Shown here: piece after piece, positions 25,604 to 33,946 of the stretch | How the letters are laid out: each line of letters opens with the position of its first letter | How positions within the stretch are numbered: the stretch's first letter is position 1 | Assembly: GCF_900114925.1 (NCBI RefSeq) | Contig: NZ_FOUR01000003.1 | Location: 310,001-374,000, forward strand | Length of the DNA: 64,000 nt | Source of the DNA: Marinobacter pelagius | Lineage (GTDB): Bacteria; Pseudomonadota; Gammaproteobacteria; Pseudomonadales; Oleiphilaceae | Reading direction: 5' to 3' | Made by a program: the position numbers and the translations under genes | Notes under the pieces: generated by a model | Told to the model about the DNA's origin: nothing | What the model saw: the letters and a program-made list of their open reading frames with translations, nothing else | Databases searched by the model: none

Positions 25604-25996
25604 TCAGTTGCGCTCCTTCAAAACCGAGTAGATGCTGCGAACGGCGGCAACGTCTGACGCGTCCGATTCGATCAGGTCCTCCAGCAATTCCAGAACCCGC
25701 TTTTCATCATTACTTCGAAGGCTCGGCCAGAACACATAGGGAATGACATCCGGATTCCGGATATAGAAGAGCGCCGCTTCCTCTGGTTTGGCGGTATCGC
25801 CCCGAAGACCGACGGTAAATCGCTGCCCTTCTCTGTCCACCAGTGTAACCACCAGCGATTGTTCAGACTCCACTTCCCGAACTTCACCAACGGTGATGGG
25901 AGCCTCAAGAGCAGGGACGGAAGTAATGTAATACTGAACACCGAGAAACCCCAGAAGCACAACTAACAGTGCCGCCAGAGCGATTGATTTCATCAT
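25604..25996 (-). CDS. Hypothetical membrane-anchored protein, 130 aa
   Basis: It starts with one membrane helix (MMKSIALAALLVVLLGFLGV) followed by a β-rich periplasmic part (SLVVTLVDREGQRFTVGLRG) and a helical end (ELLEDLIESDASDVAAVRSI). Not recognised. A decayed copy of its 3' end lies at 24777-24846. It is followed upstream on the same strand by slyD at a distance of 78 bases. Confidence 0.6.
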   Translation of the reverse strand: MMKSIALAALLVVLLGFLGVQYYITSVPALEAPITVGEVREVESEQSLVVTLVDREGQRFTVGLRGDTAKPEEAALFYIRNPDVIPYVFWPSLRSNDEKRVLELLEDLIESDASDVAAVRSIYSVLKERN

Positions 25997-26074
25997 GAAT
26001 ACAGCCTGAATGCCTTGAGATGGCAGACGCGTCGCGTCTGCCCGGTAAATCCGCGGTTGAGGGCACTTCACCCC

Positions 26075-26557
26075 TCAGTGGTGATGCCCACCCGGCCCAT
26101 GGACGTGGCCGTGCGCAATCTCTTCCGGATCGGCGGCGCGGACTTCAAGGATTTCGATATCGAAGGTCAGGGTTCTGCCGGCCATCGGATGGTTGGTGTC
26201 GACATCGGCAAACTTGTGGCCAACCTTGGCGACGACCACATGGCGCGGGCCGTGCTCGGTTTGTACCTGGGCAATCATGCCCGGCTTCCAGCGTTTGGCA
26301 CCGATCAGATGCTTGATCGGCACACGCTGGATGGCATCGGCCTTGCGCGGACCATAGGCTTTTTCCGGAGTGACGGTAACACTGAAGGTTTCGCCGGCTT
26401 CGCGACCTTCCAGGGCCTCCTCCAGGCCCCGGATAATGCCGCCGTGACCATGCAGGTAGGCGTTCGGCTCGCCGCCACGGGAGCTTTCAACAAGATTGCC
26501 CTGCTCATCACTGACGTTGTAGTGAAACAAGACCACCTGATTCTTTTCGATTGGCAT
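26075..26557 (-). CDS. slyD: FKBP-type peptidyl-prolyl isomerase, SlyD
   Basis: A 160-aa cytoplasmic prolyl isomerase and metallochaperone. The FKBP parts are QVVLFHYNVSDEQGNLVESS and HGHGGIIRGLEEALEGREAG; the inserted chaperone flap follows (YGPRKADAIQRVPIKHL); the C-terminus is histidine-rich (HGHVHGPGGHHH), shorter than in E. coli SlyD but able to bind nickel. GGAG precedes the ATG. Function in NiFe-enzyme maturation is established for the family; here it is inferred. Confidence 0.94.
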   Translation of the reverse strand: MPIEKNQVVLFHYNVSDEQGNLVESSRGGEPNAYLHGHGGIIRGLEEALEGREAGETFSVTVTPEKAYGPRKADAIQRVPIKHLIGAKRWKPGMIAQVQTEHGPRHVVVAKVGHKFADVDTNHPMAGRTLTFDIEILEVRAADPEEIAHGHVHGPGGHHH

Positions 26558-26680
26558 AGGGTTCTCCGGGACGGTTCAAGATATGCCATTATAACCAGCA
26601 GCAGCTTTATTCTCAGCTAATCACCAAAGCATCGGGCAGCGGCAGCTACCGTCGCTACCCGACAGAGGAGATGTTACCCG

Positions 26681-27286
26681 ATGACCGAAGACCTGCCCTA
26701 TTCCCAGGCCTGCGAGAACAACAAGGCCCCGATCCTGGAGAAGCTGAAGGCAATCTTTATCACGCCGGGCAAGGTGCTGGAAATCGGAACACTCACCGGC
26801 CAGCACGCCGTGCATTTCGCACAGGCCATGCCCCACCTGCAGTGGCAACCCAGTGATCACCCCGAGGCGGCTCACCTGTGTCGTCTCAGGCTTGAGCAGG
26901 CCGGACTGCCCAACATCCTGCCCGTCGTGGAGTTGGACGTAAGCGCTCCTAACTGGCCGGTCGACACCTTCCAATGGGCATTCTCCGCCAATACCGCCCA
27001 CATCATGTCCTGGAGCGAAGTCGAACAAATGTTCCGTGGTATTGGTGAGCGCTTGCCGAAAGATGGCGCCTTTTGCCTGTACGGTCCCTTCAACAACCAG
27101 GGCGAATACTCGAGTGACAGCAACCGTCGTTTTGACCAGAGCCTGAGATCCCAGGCCGCTCATATGGGCATCCGGGACCTGGTGGACCTTAGCGCCCTGG
27201 CAGAATCGGCCGGGATGACGCTTGCCGAAAACCACCCCATGCCAGCCAACAACCGGCTACTGGTGTTCCGACGCAGCTCTTCTTAA
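26681..27286 (+). CDS. DUF938 SAM-dependent methyltransferase-like protein
   Basis: A 201-aa protein of the DUF938 family: it begins with YSQACENNKAPILEKLKAIF, then a methyltransferase motif I VLEIGTLTGQHAVHFAQAMP, HLQWQPSDHPEAAH, and NTAHIMSWSEVEQMFRGIGE, GPFNNQGEYSSDSNRRFDQS. These are diagnostic of the family, whose substrate is unknown. GAGGAG precedes the ATG. It converges on radD. Confidence 0.9.
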   Translation: MTEDLPYSQACENNKAPILEKLKAIFITPGKVLEIGTLTGQHAVHFAQAMPHLQWQPSDHPEAAHLCRLRLEQAGLPNILPVVELDVSAPNWPVDTFQWAFSANTAHIMSWSEVEQMFRGIGERLPKDGAFCLYGPFNNQGEYSSDSNRRFDQSLRSQAAHMGIRDLVDLSALAESAGMTLAENHPMPANNRLLVFRRSSS

Positions 27287-27298
27287 CGCTTCCGGGCG

Positions 27299-29068
27299 TT
27301 ACGTTTCATACGCCTTTCGATAGTTGCCCTGATAATCAAAGATCCGTTCCTGCACCTGCCAATAGTGCTTTTGCTTCCGGGCAATCACAAAATCCGGTGC
27401 CGGCAACAAGGCTTGAATCTCAAGCACCTCATCCGCCGTGCTGAACTTTTTCGGGGCCTGGCTGTTCGCGAAACGACGTCCGAACAGTTTGTTGAAGACG
27501 GTGCGCTGGCCCGGCTTGCTGAAATCAAACGATTCGCTGAGCTCCTCCCCGTCCTCACCGTGATAGGTGAGCCTCAGTTTGCTGCCATCAACACCTAACG
27601 TGATCCCGGCGCAACGAATCACCATGGCATCCTTGAGCCTCAGCGCATCTCTTAGCTGATCATCCGGGTCGATGATCGCCTTATGGCACTGCTGGCAGTT
27701 ACGGGCCGCGATATCATTCTCGCCACCGCAGTGTGGGCACTCCTTGAATCGAAAACGGTAATCGCACTGTTGCGGGCGGCCGTTCTGCACGGCAGGCTCA
27801 CCCTCGTCCGCAGGCTCCAGCAGCCCCTGACAACGCCGTCCATAGTGCTCGATCACACGGCCGTCACTGTCCGTTTTGCCCCAAAAGATATTGGCAAACC
27901 CGCAGCCCGGGCAGAACACCTGCACCGGCTCGCTGTCCGGGTTCGGTTTCGGCTCCCCCACCTCCGGGTGATGAAGGTTCACACTGTTGCCCGCGTAATC
28001 AATCACCAGACAGTCCTGTTTGCCTTCATCCAGACGAAGACCGCGGCCCACGATCTGCTGATACAGGCTGACCGATTGGGTAGGCCGAAGAATGGCAATA
28101 AAGTCCACATGGGGCGCATCAAAGCCCGTGGTCAGCACGGACACGTTCACCAGGTACTTCAACTGCCGCTGCTTGAAGCGCTGGATCAGCACGTCCCGTT
28201 CCTTCGAATCGGTCACGCCGGTCACCAGGGCGGTTTCGTGTTCAGGCAGATAGCCGGTGATCTCCCGGGCATGCTCCACCGTTGCCGCAAAGATCATCAC
28301 GCCTTTGCGGTCGGCGGCCAGCTCCACCACCTGCTCGATGATCGCCCGGGTCACACGCTTGTGTTTGCTCAGCAGCTGGTTGACGTCCTTCTCCGCGTAT
28401 TCGCCAAAGCGGTCCTGAGCCAGCGAGGAGAAATCGTACTGGGCCACCGCCGCATTCACCAGCTCGGGACGGGTGAGATACCCCCGGTTGATCATGTAGC
28501 TCAATGGCAGTTCGTAAATGCAGTGCTGAAAGGGCTTTTCCTGATCGCTTCGGACAAAGCCCCGGTAGTGATAGCGATAGATCCAGCCCATGGCCAGACG
28601 ATAAGGCGTAGCGGTCAGCCCGAGCACCTTGAGGGCGTCATTCTGCTGCCGTAGCAACTCGATGATCCGTTGATACTGACTGGTTTCCTCACCGCTAACC
28701 CGATGGCACTCATCGATGATGACCAGCGAGTATTCATCCCGGAACTGATCCAGATTCGCCGCGACGGACTGCACACTGGCAAAGGTGACCTGGTGCTGAT
28801 TCTCCTTGCGCTTCAACCCGGCGGAGAAGATGCCACCTTCCAACCCATAGCTCTGGTACTTGGCGTGATTCTGCTCCACCAGCTCTTTGACGTGGGTCAG
28901 CACCAGAATTTTGCGGCGGGCTAGCCGGGCCAACTCGGCAATGACCAGGCTCTTACCCGCGCCGGTGGGCAGCACAATAACGGCAGACTCGTCCGATTTG
29001 CGGAAATGGCTCAGCGTGGCGTCGACAGCTTCCTGCTGGTAGGGCCGCAGTTTGAAGGGAGCATTCAT
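27299..29068 (-). CDS. radD: RadD (YejH)-type DEAD/DEAH helicase
   Basis: A 589-aa superfamily 2 ATPase of recombinational repair, close in length to E. coli RadD. Walker A is [16 protein letters not shown] (about residues 34-49), motif II DECH in [12 protein letters not shown], motif [11 protein letters not shown] and motif [17 protein letters not shown]. The C-terminal half has zinc-finger cysteines ([26 protein letters not shown]). It supports RecA-dependent processes and binds SSB in E. coli; here the role is inferred from homology. The ATG at 29068 lies just before the conserved [16 protein letters not shown] decayed copy of its 5' end lies at 31182-31274. Confidence 0.93.
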   Translation of the reverse strand: MNAPFKLRPYQQEAVDATLSHFRKSDESAVIVLPTGAGKSLVIAELARLARRKILVLTHVKELVEQNHAKYQSYGLEGGIFSAGLKRKENQHQVTFASVQSVAANLDQFRDEYSLVIIDECHRVSGEETSQYQRIIELLRQQNDALKVLGLTATPYRLAMGWIYRYHYRGFVRSDQEKPFQHCIYELPLSYMINRGYLTRPELVNAAVAQYDFSSLAQDRFGEYAEKDVNQLLSKHKRVTRAIIEQVVELAADRKGVMIFAATVEHAREITGYLPEHETALVTGVTDSKERDVLIQRFKQRQLKYLVNVSVLTTGFDAPHVDFIAILRPTQSVSLYQQIVGRGLRLDEGKQDCLVIDYAGNSVNLHHPEVGEPKPNPDSEPVQVFCPGCGFANIFWGKTDSDGRVIEHYGRRCQGLLEPADEGEPAVQNGRPQQCDYRFRFKECPHCGGENDIAARNCQQCHKAIIDPDDQLRDALRLKDAMVIRCAGITLGVDGSKLRLTYHGEDGEELSESFDFSKPGQRTVFNKLFGRRFANSQAPKKFSTADEVLEIQALLPAPDFVIARKQKHYWQVQERIFDYQGNYRKAYET

Positions 29069-29255
29069 TTTGCAGGGTCTGGTCGATCTCAGGGTGGGAA
29101 CCAACAGTAAGGCATTACGACCTTACCAATACTCCAGCAATTCACTCAACCAGTAGATCGTCCATATCCACGTTTAGCGCTAAAGTAGCAGGAGATTCGA
29201 GCCTCTGGCGCGACCAGAGGCGAAACCAAACCTTATTGGAAAACAGGAGCATTCA

Positions 29256-30005
29256 ATGACATTTGATTTCCACGGCCGGCGCGTCATTGTCGCTGGCGGC
29301 AGCAAGGGTATTGGCCGGGCCATCGCGTTGGGATTTGTCCGAGCCGGTGCCAGCGTTTCTGTGTGCGCGCGCGGGCAGGCGTCCCTGGACGCACTGGCGG
29401 AAGAAGTGGCAGACGAGGGGCTGGCGCTGCATGTGGCCTCCTGCGACATCGGCGACAAGGCCGCGCTGGAGACCTATCTGCAGAGCGCCATGGCCGAGCT
29501 GGGCGGCCTGGACGTGCTGGTCAATTGTGCCTCGGCCTTCGGGCGGGAGGACAACGAAGAGGGCTGGCTGAGCAGCATTGAGGTGGATCTGATGGGCACG
29601 GTTCGCGCCGGCCATACCTGCCTGCCAGCGCTCAAGGAAACCGGGGGCACGATCATCAACATTGCCTCCATCGCCGCCCTGCACGCCTCGACACGCACCG
29701 CCCCCTACGCGGCCATCAAGGCCGCCGTCGCTCATTATACCGCCAGCCTCGCGGTGGCCATGGCCCCGCATAAAGTGCGTGTTAATGGCATTGCCCCTGG
29801 TTCCATCGAGTTTCCGGGTGGCGTCTGGGATCAGGCCCGTCAGAACAATCCGGATCTATACGACCGTATTCGCGGTGGGATTCCCTTCGGGCGCCTGGGC
29901 ACGCCGGAGGAAGTCGCCGACGTGGCATTGTTCCTGGCCTCCGATCTGGCCCGGTGGATCACCGGCCAGACACTGGTGGTGGACGGCGGCCAGGTTCTGT
30001 CCTGA
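29256..30005 (+). CDS. Short-chain dehydrogenase/reductase
   Basis: A 249-aa NAD(P)-dependent oxidoreductase with the classical SDR motifs: cofactor loop VIVAGGSKGIGRAIALGF (residues about 10-27), NCAS at residues about 89-92, catalytic serine in INIASIAALHAS, YxxxK in APYAAIKAAVAHY, and the C-terminal GQTLVVDGG. Adenosine-loop arginine SVCARG suggests NADP preference. Substrate unknown. AACAGGAG precedes the ATG. Confidence 0.93.
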   Translation: MTFDFHGRRVIVAGGSKGIGRAIALGFVRAGASVSVCARGQASLDALAEEVADEGLALHVASCDIGDKAALETYLQSAMAELGGLDVLVNCASAFGREDNEEGWLSSIEVDLMGTVRAGHTCLPALKETGGTIINIASIAALHASTRTAPYAAIKAAVAHYTASLAVAMAPHKVRVNGIAPGSIEFPGGVWDQARQNNPDLYDRIRGGIPFGRLGTPEEVADVALFLASDLARWITGQTLVVDGGQVLS

Positions 30006-30077
30006 ACCACGTTGTTCAGGCGGACTTTTTCATAAAAACTGGACGACAGCGCAGCCAACAGAAGCGTTTTGGCCGGA

Positions 30078-30458
30078 TCAGTGCCTGGCTTTGCTCACCA
30101 CTTCCGGAGTTGCCGGCTCACCGGGTTCGCTGGCCAGAATACGGTCTGCATCAAGTGAGGCAATCGGCACCCGGGTATCCCTCGGAACGTCGCCGCTCAG
30201 TTGCAGCTCAAGATAGCGCAGCGCACAAACCCGAAGGAAGGAGGTGAAATTCCCGAGATCATGGCCGGCATCAATGGATTCGTGGTAAAGCCGGGTGATC
30301 ATCTGCGGCAGGTTCATCCCATCCCGGTCGGCCAACTCTGACAGTACCTGCCAGAAGGCGTTTTCCATCCGCACACTGGTCACCATGCCGTCAATACGCA
30401 GGGAGTGGGTCCGGCTGACCCAAAGCTCCGGATCGGCATTGATAAAGAGCTTGCACAT
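30078..30458 (-). CDS. Ribbon-helix-helix domain protein
   Basis: A 126-aa protein matching the RHH_4 (PF13467) pattern: β-strand with SRTHSLRIDGMVTSVRMENA, followed by helices FWQVLSELADRDGMNLPQMI and LGNFTSFLRVCALRYLELQL. These domains usually bind DNA as dimers; the tail past residue 95 is disordered. GGGAGG precedes ATG 30458. It lies 60 bases downstream of the DJ-1 gene on the same strand and may be co-transcribed. Target unknown. Confidence 0.8.
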   Translation of the reverse strand: MCKLFINADPELWVSRTHSLRIDGMVTSVRMENAFWQVLSELADRDGMNLPQMITRLYHESIDAGHDLGNFTSFLRVCALRYLELQLSGDVPRDTRVPIASLDADRILASEPGEPATPEVVSKARH

Positions 30459-30518
30459 GACGGCCTCCCTGGGTGCGCCTGAGAGCACTGAGGGGCCGGT
30501 GGACTGGCCCCTGCGGCG

Positions 30519-31088
30519 TTATTGATCCAGCAATTTGAAGAATTGCGCCAGCCAGGCCGGATGGGCTGGCCACGCGGGCGCTGTTACCAGATTAGCATCG
30601 GTTACAGCCTGATCAACCTCGATACCGGCAAAGGTCCCGCCGGCCAGTTCCACTTCCGGTTGGCAGGCCGGATAGGCAGAACATTTGCGGCCCTCCAGAA
30701 CACCCGCTGCGGCCAACAACTGGGCACCGTGGCAGATCGCCGCCACCGGCTTGTTGGTTTCGAAGAAATGGCGAACCAGATTCTGCACATCCTTGTTCAG
30801 GCGCAGGTATTCGGGTGCACGACCGCCGGGCACCACCAGTGCGTCGTAATTGGCCGGGTCCAGCCCCTCAAAATCCGCATTCAGGGCAAACCGATGGCCC
30901 GGTTTTTCGGTGTAGGTCTGGTCGCCCTCGAAGTCATGGATGGCAGTGGCCACGGTATCGCCCGCTTTCTTGTCCGGGCAAACGGCATGAACCGTGTGGC
31001 CAACGGCCTGTAGTGCCTGGAATGGCACCATGGTTTCGTAATCCTCGGTGAAATCACCGGTAATCATCAGAATCTTCTTCCCGCTCAT
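30519..31088 (-). CDS. DJ-1/PfpI family protein
   Basis: A 189-aa class I glutamine amidotransferase-like protein. The nucleophile elbow is [17 protein letters not shown] (cysteine about residue 119, next to histidine), with the acidic partner in [16 protein letters not shown] (glutamate about residue 15). Such proteins act as protease/chaperone or deglycase-like stress proteins. Which of these activities applies cannot be read. AGGGAG precedes the ATG. Confidence 0.93.
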   Translation of the reverse strand: MSGKKILMITGDFTEDYETMVPFQALQAVGHTVHAVCPDKKAGDTVATAIHDFEGDQTYTEKPGHRFALNADFEGLDPANYDALVVPGGRAPEYLRLNKDVQNLVRHFFETNKPVAAICHGAQLLAAAGVLEGRKCSAYPACQPEVELAGGTFAGIEVDQAVTDANLVTAPAWPAHPAWLAQFFKLLDQ

Positions 31089-31181
31089 GGCTATCTCCCT
31101 GTGTTTTTGTTGCCAAGTCTGAAAACAGTAGCAGCGGCGATGGTGAAGCGGGTATTAAGGGACTACTACAGGGCTGGAAGT

Positions 31182-31274
31182 GGCAGACTCATCTGATTTG
31201 CAAGAATGGCTCAGCGTGGCGTCGACGGCTTCCTGCTGCTAGGGCCGCACTTGAAGGGAGCATTCATTTAGCAG
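31182..31274 (-). pseudogene. Decayed duplicate of the radD 5' end
   Basis: This stretch matches radD 28982-29074 at most positions (for example TCAGCGTGGCGTCGAC and AGGGAGCATTCATTT occur in both), in the same orientation. A one-base deletion (cagttt to cactt) shifts the frame after MNAPFK, and a stop follows soon. About 90 bases survive, including the start codon. It shows that a partial copy of radD was inserted or left here after rearrangement. Confidence 0.75.
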
Positions 31275-31287
31275 AGATTGATGGCTT

Positions 31288-31599
31288 TCAGGCTGCCTGA
31301 GGGGAGCCGTTATTGCCCTCAGACTCCAGTGTCCATGTCATTCCCAATGCCCGCCCGGCTTTTACAAGCGTGGTAATTGTTACACCGGTATCCTTCTCAT
31401 CAAGCAGCCGGTTTACCACCGTACGACTGGTGTGCATCCGCTTCGCCAGTTGGGTTTTGTTCACGCCCGTGTGTTTCATCGCCTGCTGAACTTGCCAGAC
31501 AATCACGCGCTTCAGAGCCTCGGCTTCTGCCTGCTCCAGCGTGCCATCAGTTTCGAGCAGATCATCGAGAGAGCTGCCAATATGTTTATGCTGTGCCAT
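31288..31599 (-). CDS. XRE-family antitoxin-like regulator (HigA type)
   Basis: A 103-aa protein with a C-terminal helix-turn-helix: KHTGVNKTQLAKRMHTSRTV VNRLLDEKDTGVTITTLVKA. Size and layout match HigA-type antitoxins encoded after their toxin. The matching toxin lies immediately upstream but only its C-terminus remains, so this antitoxin is an orphan. It may still repress its own promoter or neutralise related toxins elsewhere. Confidence 0.85.
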   Translation of the reverse strand: MAQHKHIGSSLDDLLETDGTLEQAEAEALKRVIVWQVQQAMKHTGVNKTQLAKRMHTSRTVVNRLLDEKDTGVTITTLVKAGRALGMTWTLESEGNNGSPQAA

Positions 31600-31614
31600 G
31601 TTCTTTGCTCCCGA

Positions 31615-31722
31615 TCAGACAAGATTCTTCTTTCGATCTCTTGCCTTCTTCAACTCTTGATCCGGTGTCTTTTGAGTTTTTTTGATAAAGCCATGTAGCA
31701 AGACCATGTCGCCTTCGCAGTC
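31615..31722 (-). pseudogene. C-terminal fragment of a HigB/Gp49-like toxin
   Basis: The frame DCEGDMVLLHGFIKKTQKTP DQELKKARDRKKNLV ends in TGA at 31615-31617, 15 bases before the antitoxin start. The motif LLHGFIKKTQKTPxxE is the hallmark end of phage-derived Gp49/HigB toxins. The N-terminal two thirds are missing: the sequence upstream is the end of the DUF1294 gene, whose TGA (31721-31723) lies at the break. The toxin must be inactive. Confidence 0.8.
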
Positions 31723-32353
31723 AAATCCCGATATTCATGACCGGTTTAATCTCCAGCACCTGCCGGGCAAACTCCGCATCCGGCCAAACCAACAACCAAC
31801 CGAGAACCGCAAGATTGAGAATCACATTGAACCAGAATGCCACCTGAAACGAGGCCTTGCGGGTTTTGTGGCGAAAGAATTGCTGACCCACCAGAGCCCC
31901 AGGCCAGCCACACAGAAGTTCAAACAGGTGCAAACGTCCCTCAGGCACACGCCGGTTGCCGCTCTCGGCGGCCCCTTTGTCGACCGCGTACATCAGGAAA
32001 GTAACGAGACTCATCACCCCATAGGCGACCGGCAAAACCACCGGCACATGCCCCTGAAGATACAACACAGAGATCGCGCCCCCGACTGCGGCTGCAATCA
32101 ACAGAGCGACCCAGACACCAGTTGCTACCGCTGCGCGGTGTCGTGCAACGCCAGCGTACTGGAAACTAGCCGCCCTTAGCCGGCCCTTCTCGTCTTTTGT
32201 CTGGGAGTAAACCACCTTGCAACTGGCCGAAGGTCTGCCCCGCCCTTGATAGGCGCTGATATGGGCAAACAGACGCTCACCTCCGTTTTCCGGAGTGATA
32301 AAGCCAAAGCCCTTTGCGTCATTCCATGAGGTGAGTGAGCCTTTTTGATTCAC
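31721..32353 (-). CDS. Cold-shock domain fused to DUF1294 membrane domain
   Basis: A 210-aa protein. Residues 1-65 are a cold-shock domain (KGSLTSWNDAKGFGFITPEN with RNP1 KGFGFI and RNP2 LFAHISAY). Two to four membrane helices follow and the C-terminal part is DUF1294 (RRVPEGRLHLFELLCGWPGA, LVGQQFFRHKTRKASFQVAF). The fusion is known in proteobacteria; it may sense RNA at the membrane, but no function is proven. Start is GTG 32353 with AAGGGAT upstream. Its 3' end abuts the broken toxin, which may mark a deletion junction. Confidence 0.88.
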   Translation of the reverse strand: MNQKGSLTSWNDAKGFGFITPENGGERLFAHISAYQGRGRPSASCKVVYSQTKDEKGRLRAASFQYAGVARHRAAVATGVWVALLIAAAVGGAISVLYLQGHVPVVLPVAYGVMSLVTFLMYAVDKGAAESGNRRVPEGRLHLFELLCGWPGALVGQQFFRHKTRKASFQVAFWFNVILNLAVLGWLLVWPDAEFARQVLEIKPVMNIGI

Positions 32354-32414
32354 TTGCAGGTATCCCTTCGGTCAAAGTTGATTCGACGGCTTCACGGCTT
32401 CCACTGTTTAACTT

Positions 32415-32636
32415 TCAATAAAGCCATAACAACAAGCCAGCAACACAGAAAAAAAGCACTGCAACGTGAACAGCCAAGTTTTTCTGGGTAGATGGGGCGG
32501 GCTTTCTGGCGAAACGGAAGTAATCCTCACCAAACAGCCCCACGCCGCAACCCTCACAGTAGTTTTTTGAGTAAGAAACCCTCAGCGCAGATGGCTCAAA
32601 CTTTTTCCGACAGCTGTAACAACTAGGCTTGATCAT
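32415..32636 (-). CDS. Small zinc-ribbon membrane protein, 73 aa
   Basis: The N-terminus has four cysteines in two pairs (CYSCRKKFEP and YCEGCGVGLF) that can hold zinc. The C-terminus is one membrane helix (NLAVHVAVLFFCVAGLLLWL). Unknown family. It lies between the CSD-DUF1294 gene and the SEC-C remnant. Confidence 0.6.
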   Translation of the reverse strand: MIKPSCYSCRKKFEPSALRVSYSKNYCEGCGVGLFGEDYFRFARKPAPSTQKNLAVHVAVLFFCVAGLLLWLY

Positions 32637-32752
32637 TTCGGGGCTCCGGGCCGATTCAGAAAATTAAATCTTCCTATATCACCGTTTTCACAAGCGCGCT
32701 AACAGATTCCTCCCGGCAGTAGCTCGGGTATTCTCCCCATCAGGATATCAGC

Positions 32753-32836
32753 ATGTCAGATAAATTTTTCTTCAAGGGTCGGCAGGACGCGCGTAAGCAG
32801 GAGATTGAGGCACAGGTGGTTCAGGGTCGAAAATAA
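32753..32836 (+). pseudogene. Internally deleted duplicate of the PBPRA1643-type SEC-C gene
   Basis: The frame encodes MSDKFFFKGRQDARKQEIEA QVVQGRK and then stops. Residues 1-14 equal the start of the intact protein at 37556 (MSDKFFFKGRQDAR), and KQEIEAQV matches its residues about 50-57 (KQEVEAQV). About 35 codons are missing between two short GC-rich 'GC-AR' segments (gacgcgcg / gaagcgcg), as expected from slippage between direct repeats. The upstream 80 bases (CGGCAGTAGCTCGGGTATTC...) are also shared. A terminator follows. Confidence 0.85.
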
Positions 32837-32866
32837 AAAAAGCCTTCCCATTAGAGAAAGGCTTTT
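32837..32866. terminator. Intrinsic bidirectional terminator
   Basis: AAAAGCCTT-cccattagag-AAGGCTTTT with flanking A- and T-tracts follows the deleted SEC-C copy. It can end plus-strand transcripts from that copy and minus-strand transcripts from the glycine-zipper gene. Confidence 0.75.
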
Positions 32867-32901
32867 GAAACGCACGGATAAAACTTCAGGCTTTTCGCGT
32901 A

Positions 32902-33228
32902 TTAGCAGTTGCCCTTTTTCGCTTGGCCCGGTGGACAGAAATGGCCACCAGACTTACGGTAAGACCGGCGATCGTCGTAGTCATGATGACGGCGATCATG
33001 GTCGCGGTAGTATTCTTCATGATCTCTGGTGGTAATGGCTGTTCCCGTTGCCGCACCGACGGCACCGCCGAGAATAGCACCGTCTCTGCCACCTACCTCG
33101 TTGCCGATGGCAGCCCCGATCGCGCCACCAAGACCGCCACCTATCGCGGCGTCGGCCGTGTCACCCGCCACGGCCCCCAGAGAGGTGACACTCAGAGATA
33201 AAAAAACGAGCAGTGATTTCATTTTCAT
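32902..33228 (-). CDS. Exported glycine-zipper protein
   Basis: A 108-aa secreted protein: signal peptide (KSLLVFLSLSVTSLGAVAG) and a glycine-zipper pair (AAIGGGLGGAIGAAIGNEVG and GRDGAILGGAVGAATGTAI), then a histidine/arginine/aspartate-rich tail (YYRDHDRRHHDYDDRRSYRK) ending in GGHFCPPGQAKKGNC. Glycine zippers pack helices in membranes, as in 17-kDa surface antigens. The function is unknown; the tail could bind metal. Confidence 0.75.
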   Translation of the reverse strand: MKMKSLLVFLSLSVTSLGAVAGDTADAAIGGGLGGAIGAAIGNEVGGRDGAILGGAVGAATGTAITTRDHEEYYRDHDRRHHDYDDRRSYRKSGGHFCPPGQAKKGNC

Positions 33229-33470
33229 TGACGTAAATCCCATTGTTCAGGTGGTCTGACTTGCCCAGCATGGCGGGAAGGAAAACATTGTCTTCATCGT
33301 CCCATCAGTCACTGATCAGTTCTGTGAACCATTCGAGAATATCAGGAGTACACGCGAAGCAGCATGTTAATTTTTATTTAAAATTCAACAATTTAGACCA
33401 GATGGAGAGATGTAACTTACTGACGGATTTGATCTTTCTTTTTGTTGCGGCTATTACCCCGACACTGCTA

Positions 33471-33800
33471 TCACGTCACAAGCCCATAAGGCCGCTCCAG
33501 AGCCGAGCGCACCTCACCAATGGAAAACACTCTCGCGAATTCCGCGAATCGCTGCCCGCCAAACCATAGCTGGACCACAGGCAGAGAAAAAATACCGCGG
33601 GCAGCACACACCGGCGCGGCAGCTTCCTGGCAATCAATGTAGGCCGTCACCAGTTTCGGGAACTCGTCATTCGCGAGCTTTTCGAGCTGAGGCTTGATGG
33701 CCTGGCAGACACCGCAGTGCGGTCCGCCAAAGAGCACAAGAACCGCAGGGTTCGACTGCAGCAGTTCCGACAAGGCTTCTTCTGAGCAAACGTTGATCAT
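33471..33800 (-). CDS. Thioredoxin-family protein with CGVC site
   Basis: A 109-aa thioredoxin fold without signal peptide: AVLVLFGGPHCGVCQAIKPQ carries the CxxC pair (residues about 29-32), and SLPVVQLWFGGQ has the cis-proline (SLPVV). It probably reduces disulfides in the cytoplasm, but CGVC differs from canonical CGPC and may shift redox potential. Nearby minus-strand genes are a 35-aa protein and a ferric-reductase-like protein, in likely operon order ferric reductase, 35-aa protein, thioredoxin. Confidence 0.85.
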   Translation of the reverse strand: MINVCSEEALSELLQSNPAVLVLFGGPHCGVCQAIKPQLEKLANDEFPKLVTAYIDCQEAAAPVCAARGIFSLPVVQLWFGGQRFAEFARVFSIGEVRSALERPYGLVT

Positions 33801-33838
33801 CGTTACATCCTGATGGGCATGGTCTGTTCAGTCCTGAA

Positions 33839-33946
33839 TCAGCGCAACACAAAAACCAGAAGGATCAGGCATAAGCTGATGTTCACACCCCAAATGATCA
33901 AGGATAGCCGCCGACGCTGGCTCAACCGCCTGATTGGATTAATCAT
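33839..33946 (-). CDS. Small membrane protein translationally coupled to the ferric reductase-like gene
   Basis: A 35-aa frame (MINPIRRLSQRRRLSLIIWG VNISLCLILLVFVLR) starts inside the last codons of the upstream gene: its ATG is in TATGATTAA, so start and stop overlap by 8 bases. It has a strongly basic N-terminus and one membrane helix (LIIWGVNISLCLILLVFVL), a topology fitting a small membrane partner. No family known. Confidence 0.55.
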   Translation of the reverse strand: MINPIRRLSQRRRLSLIIWGVNISLCLILLVFVLR

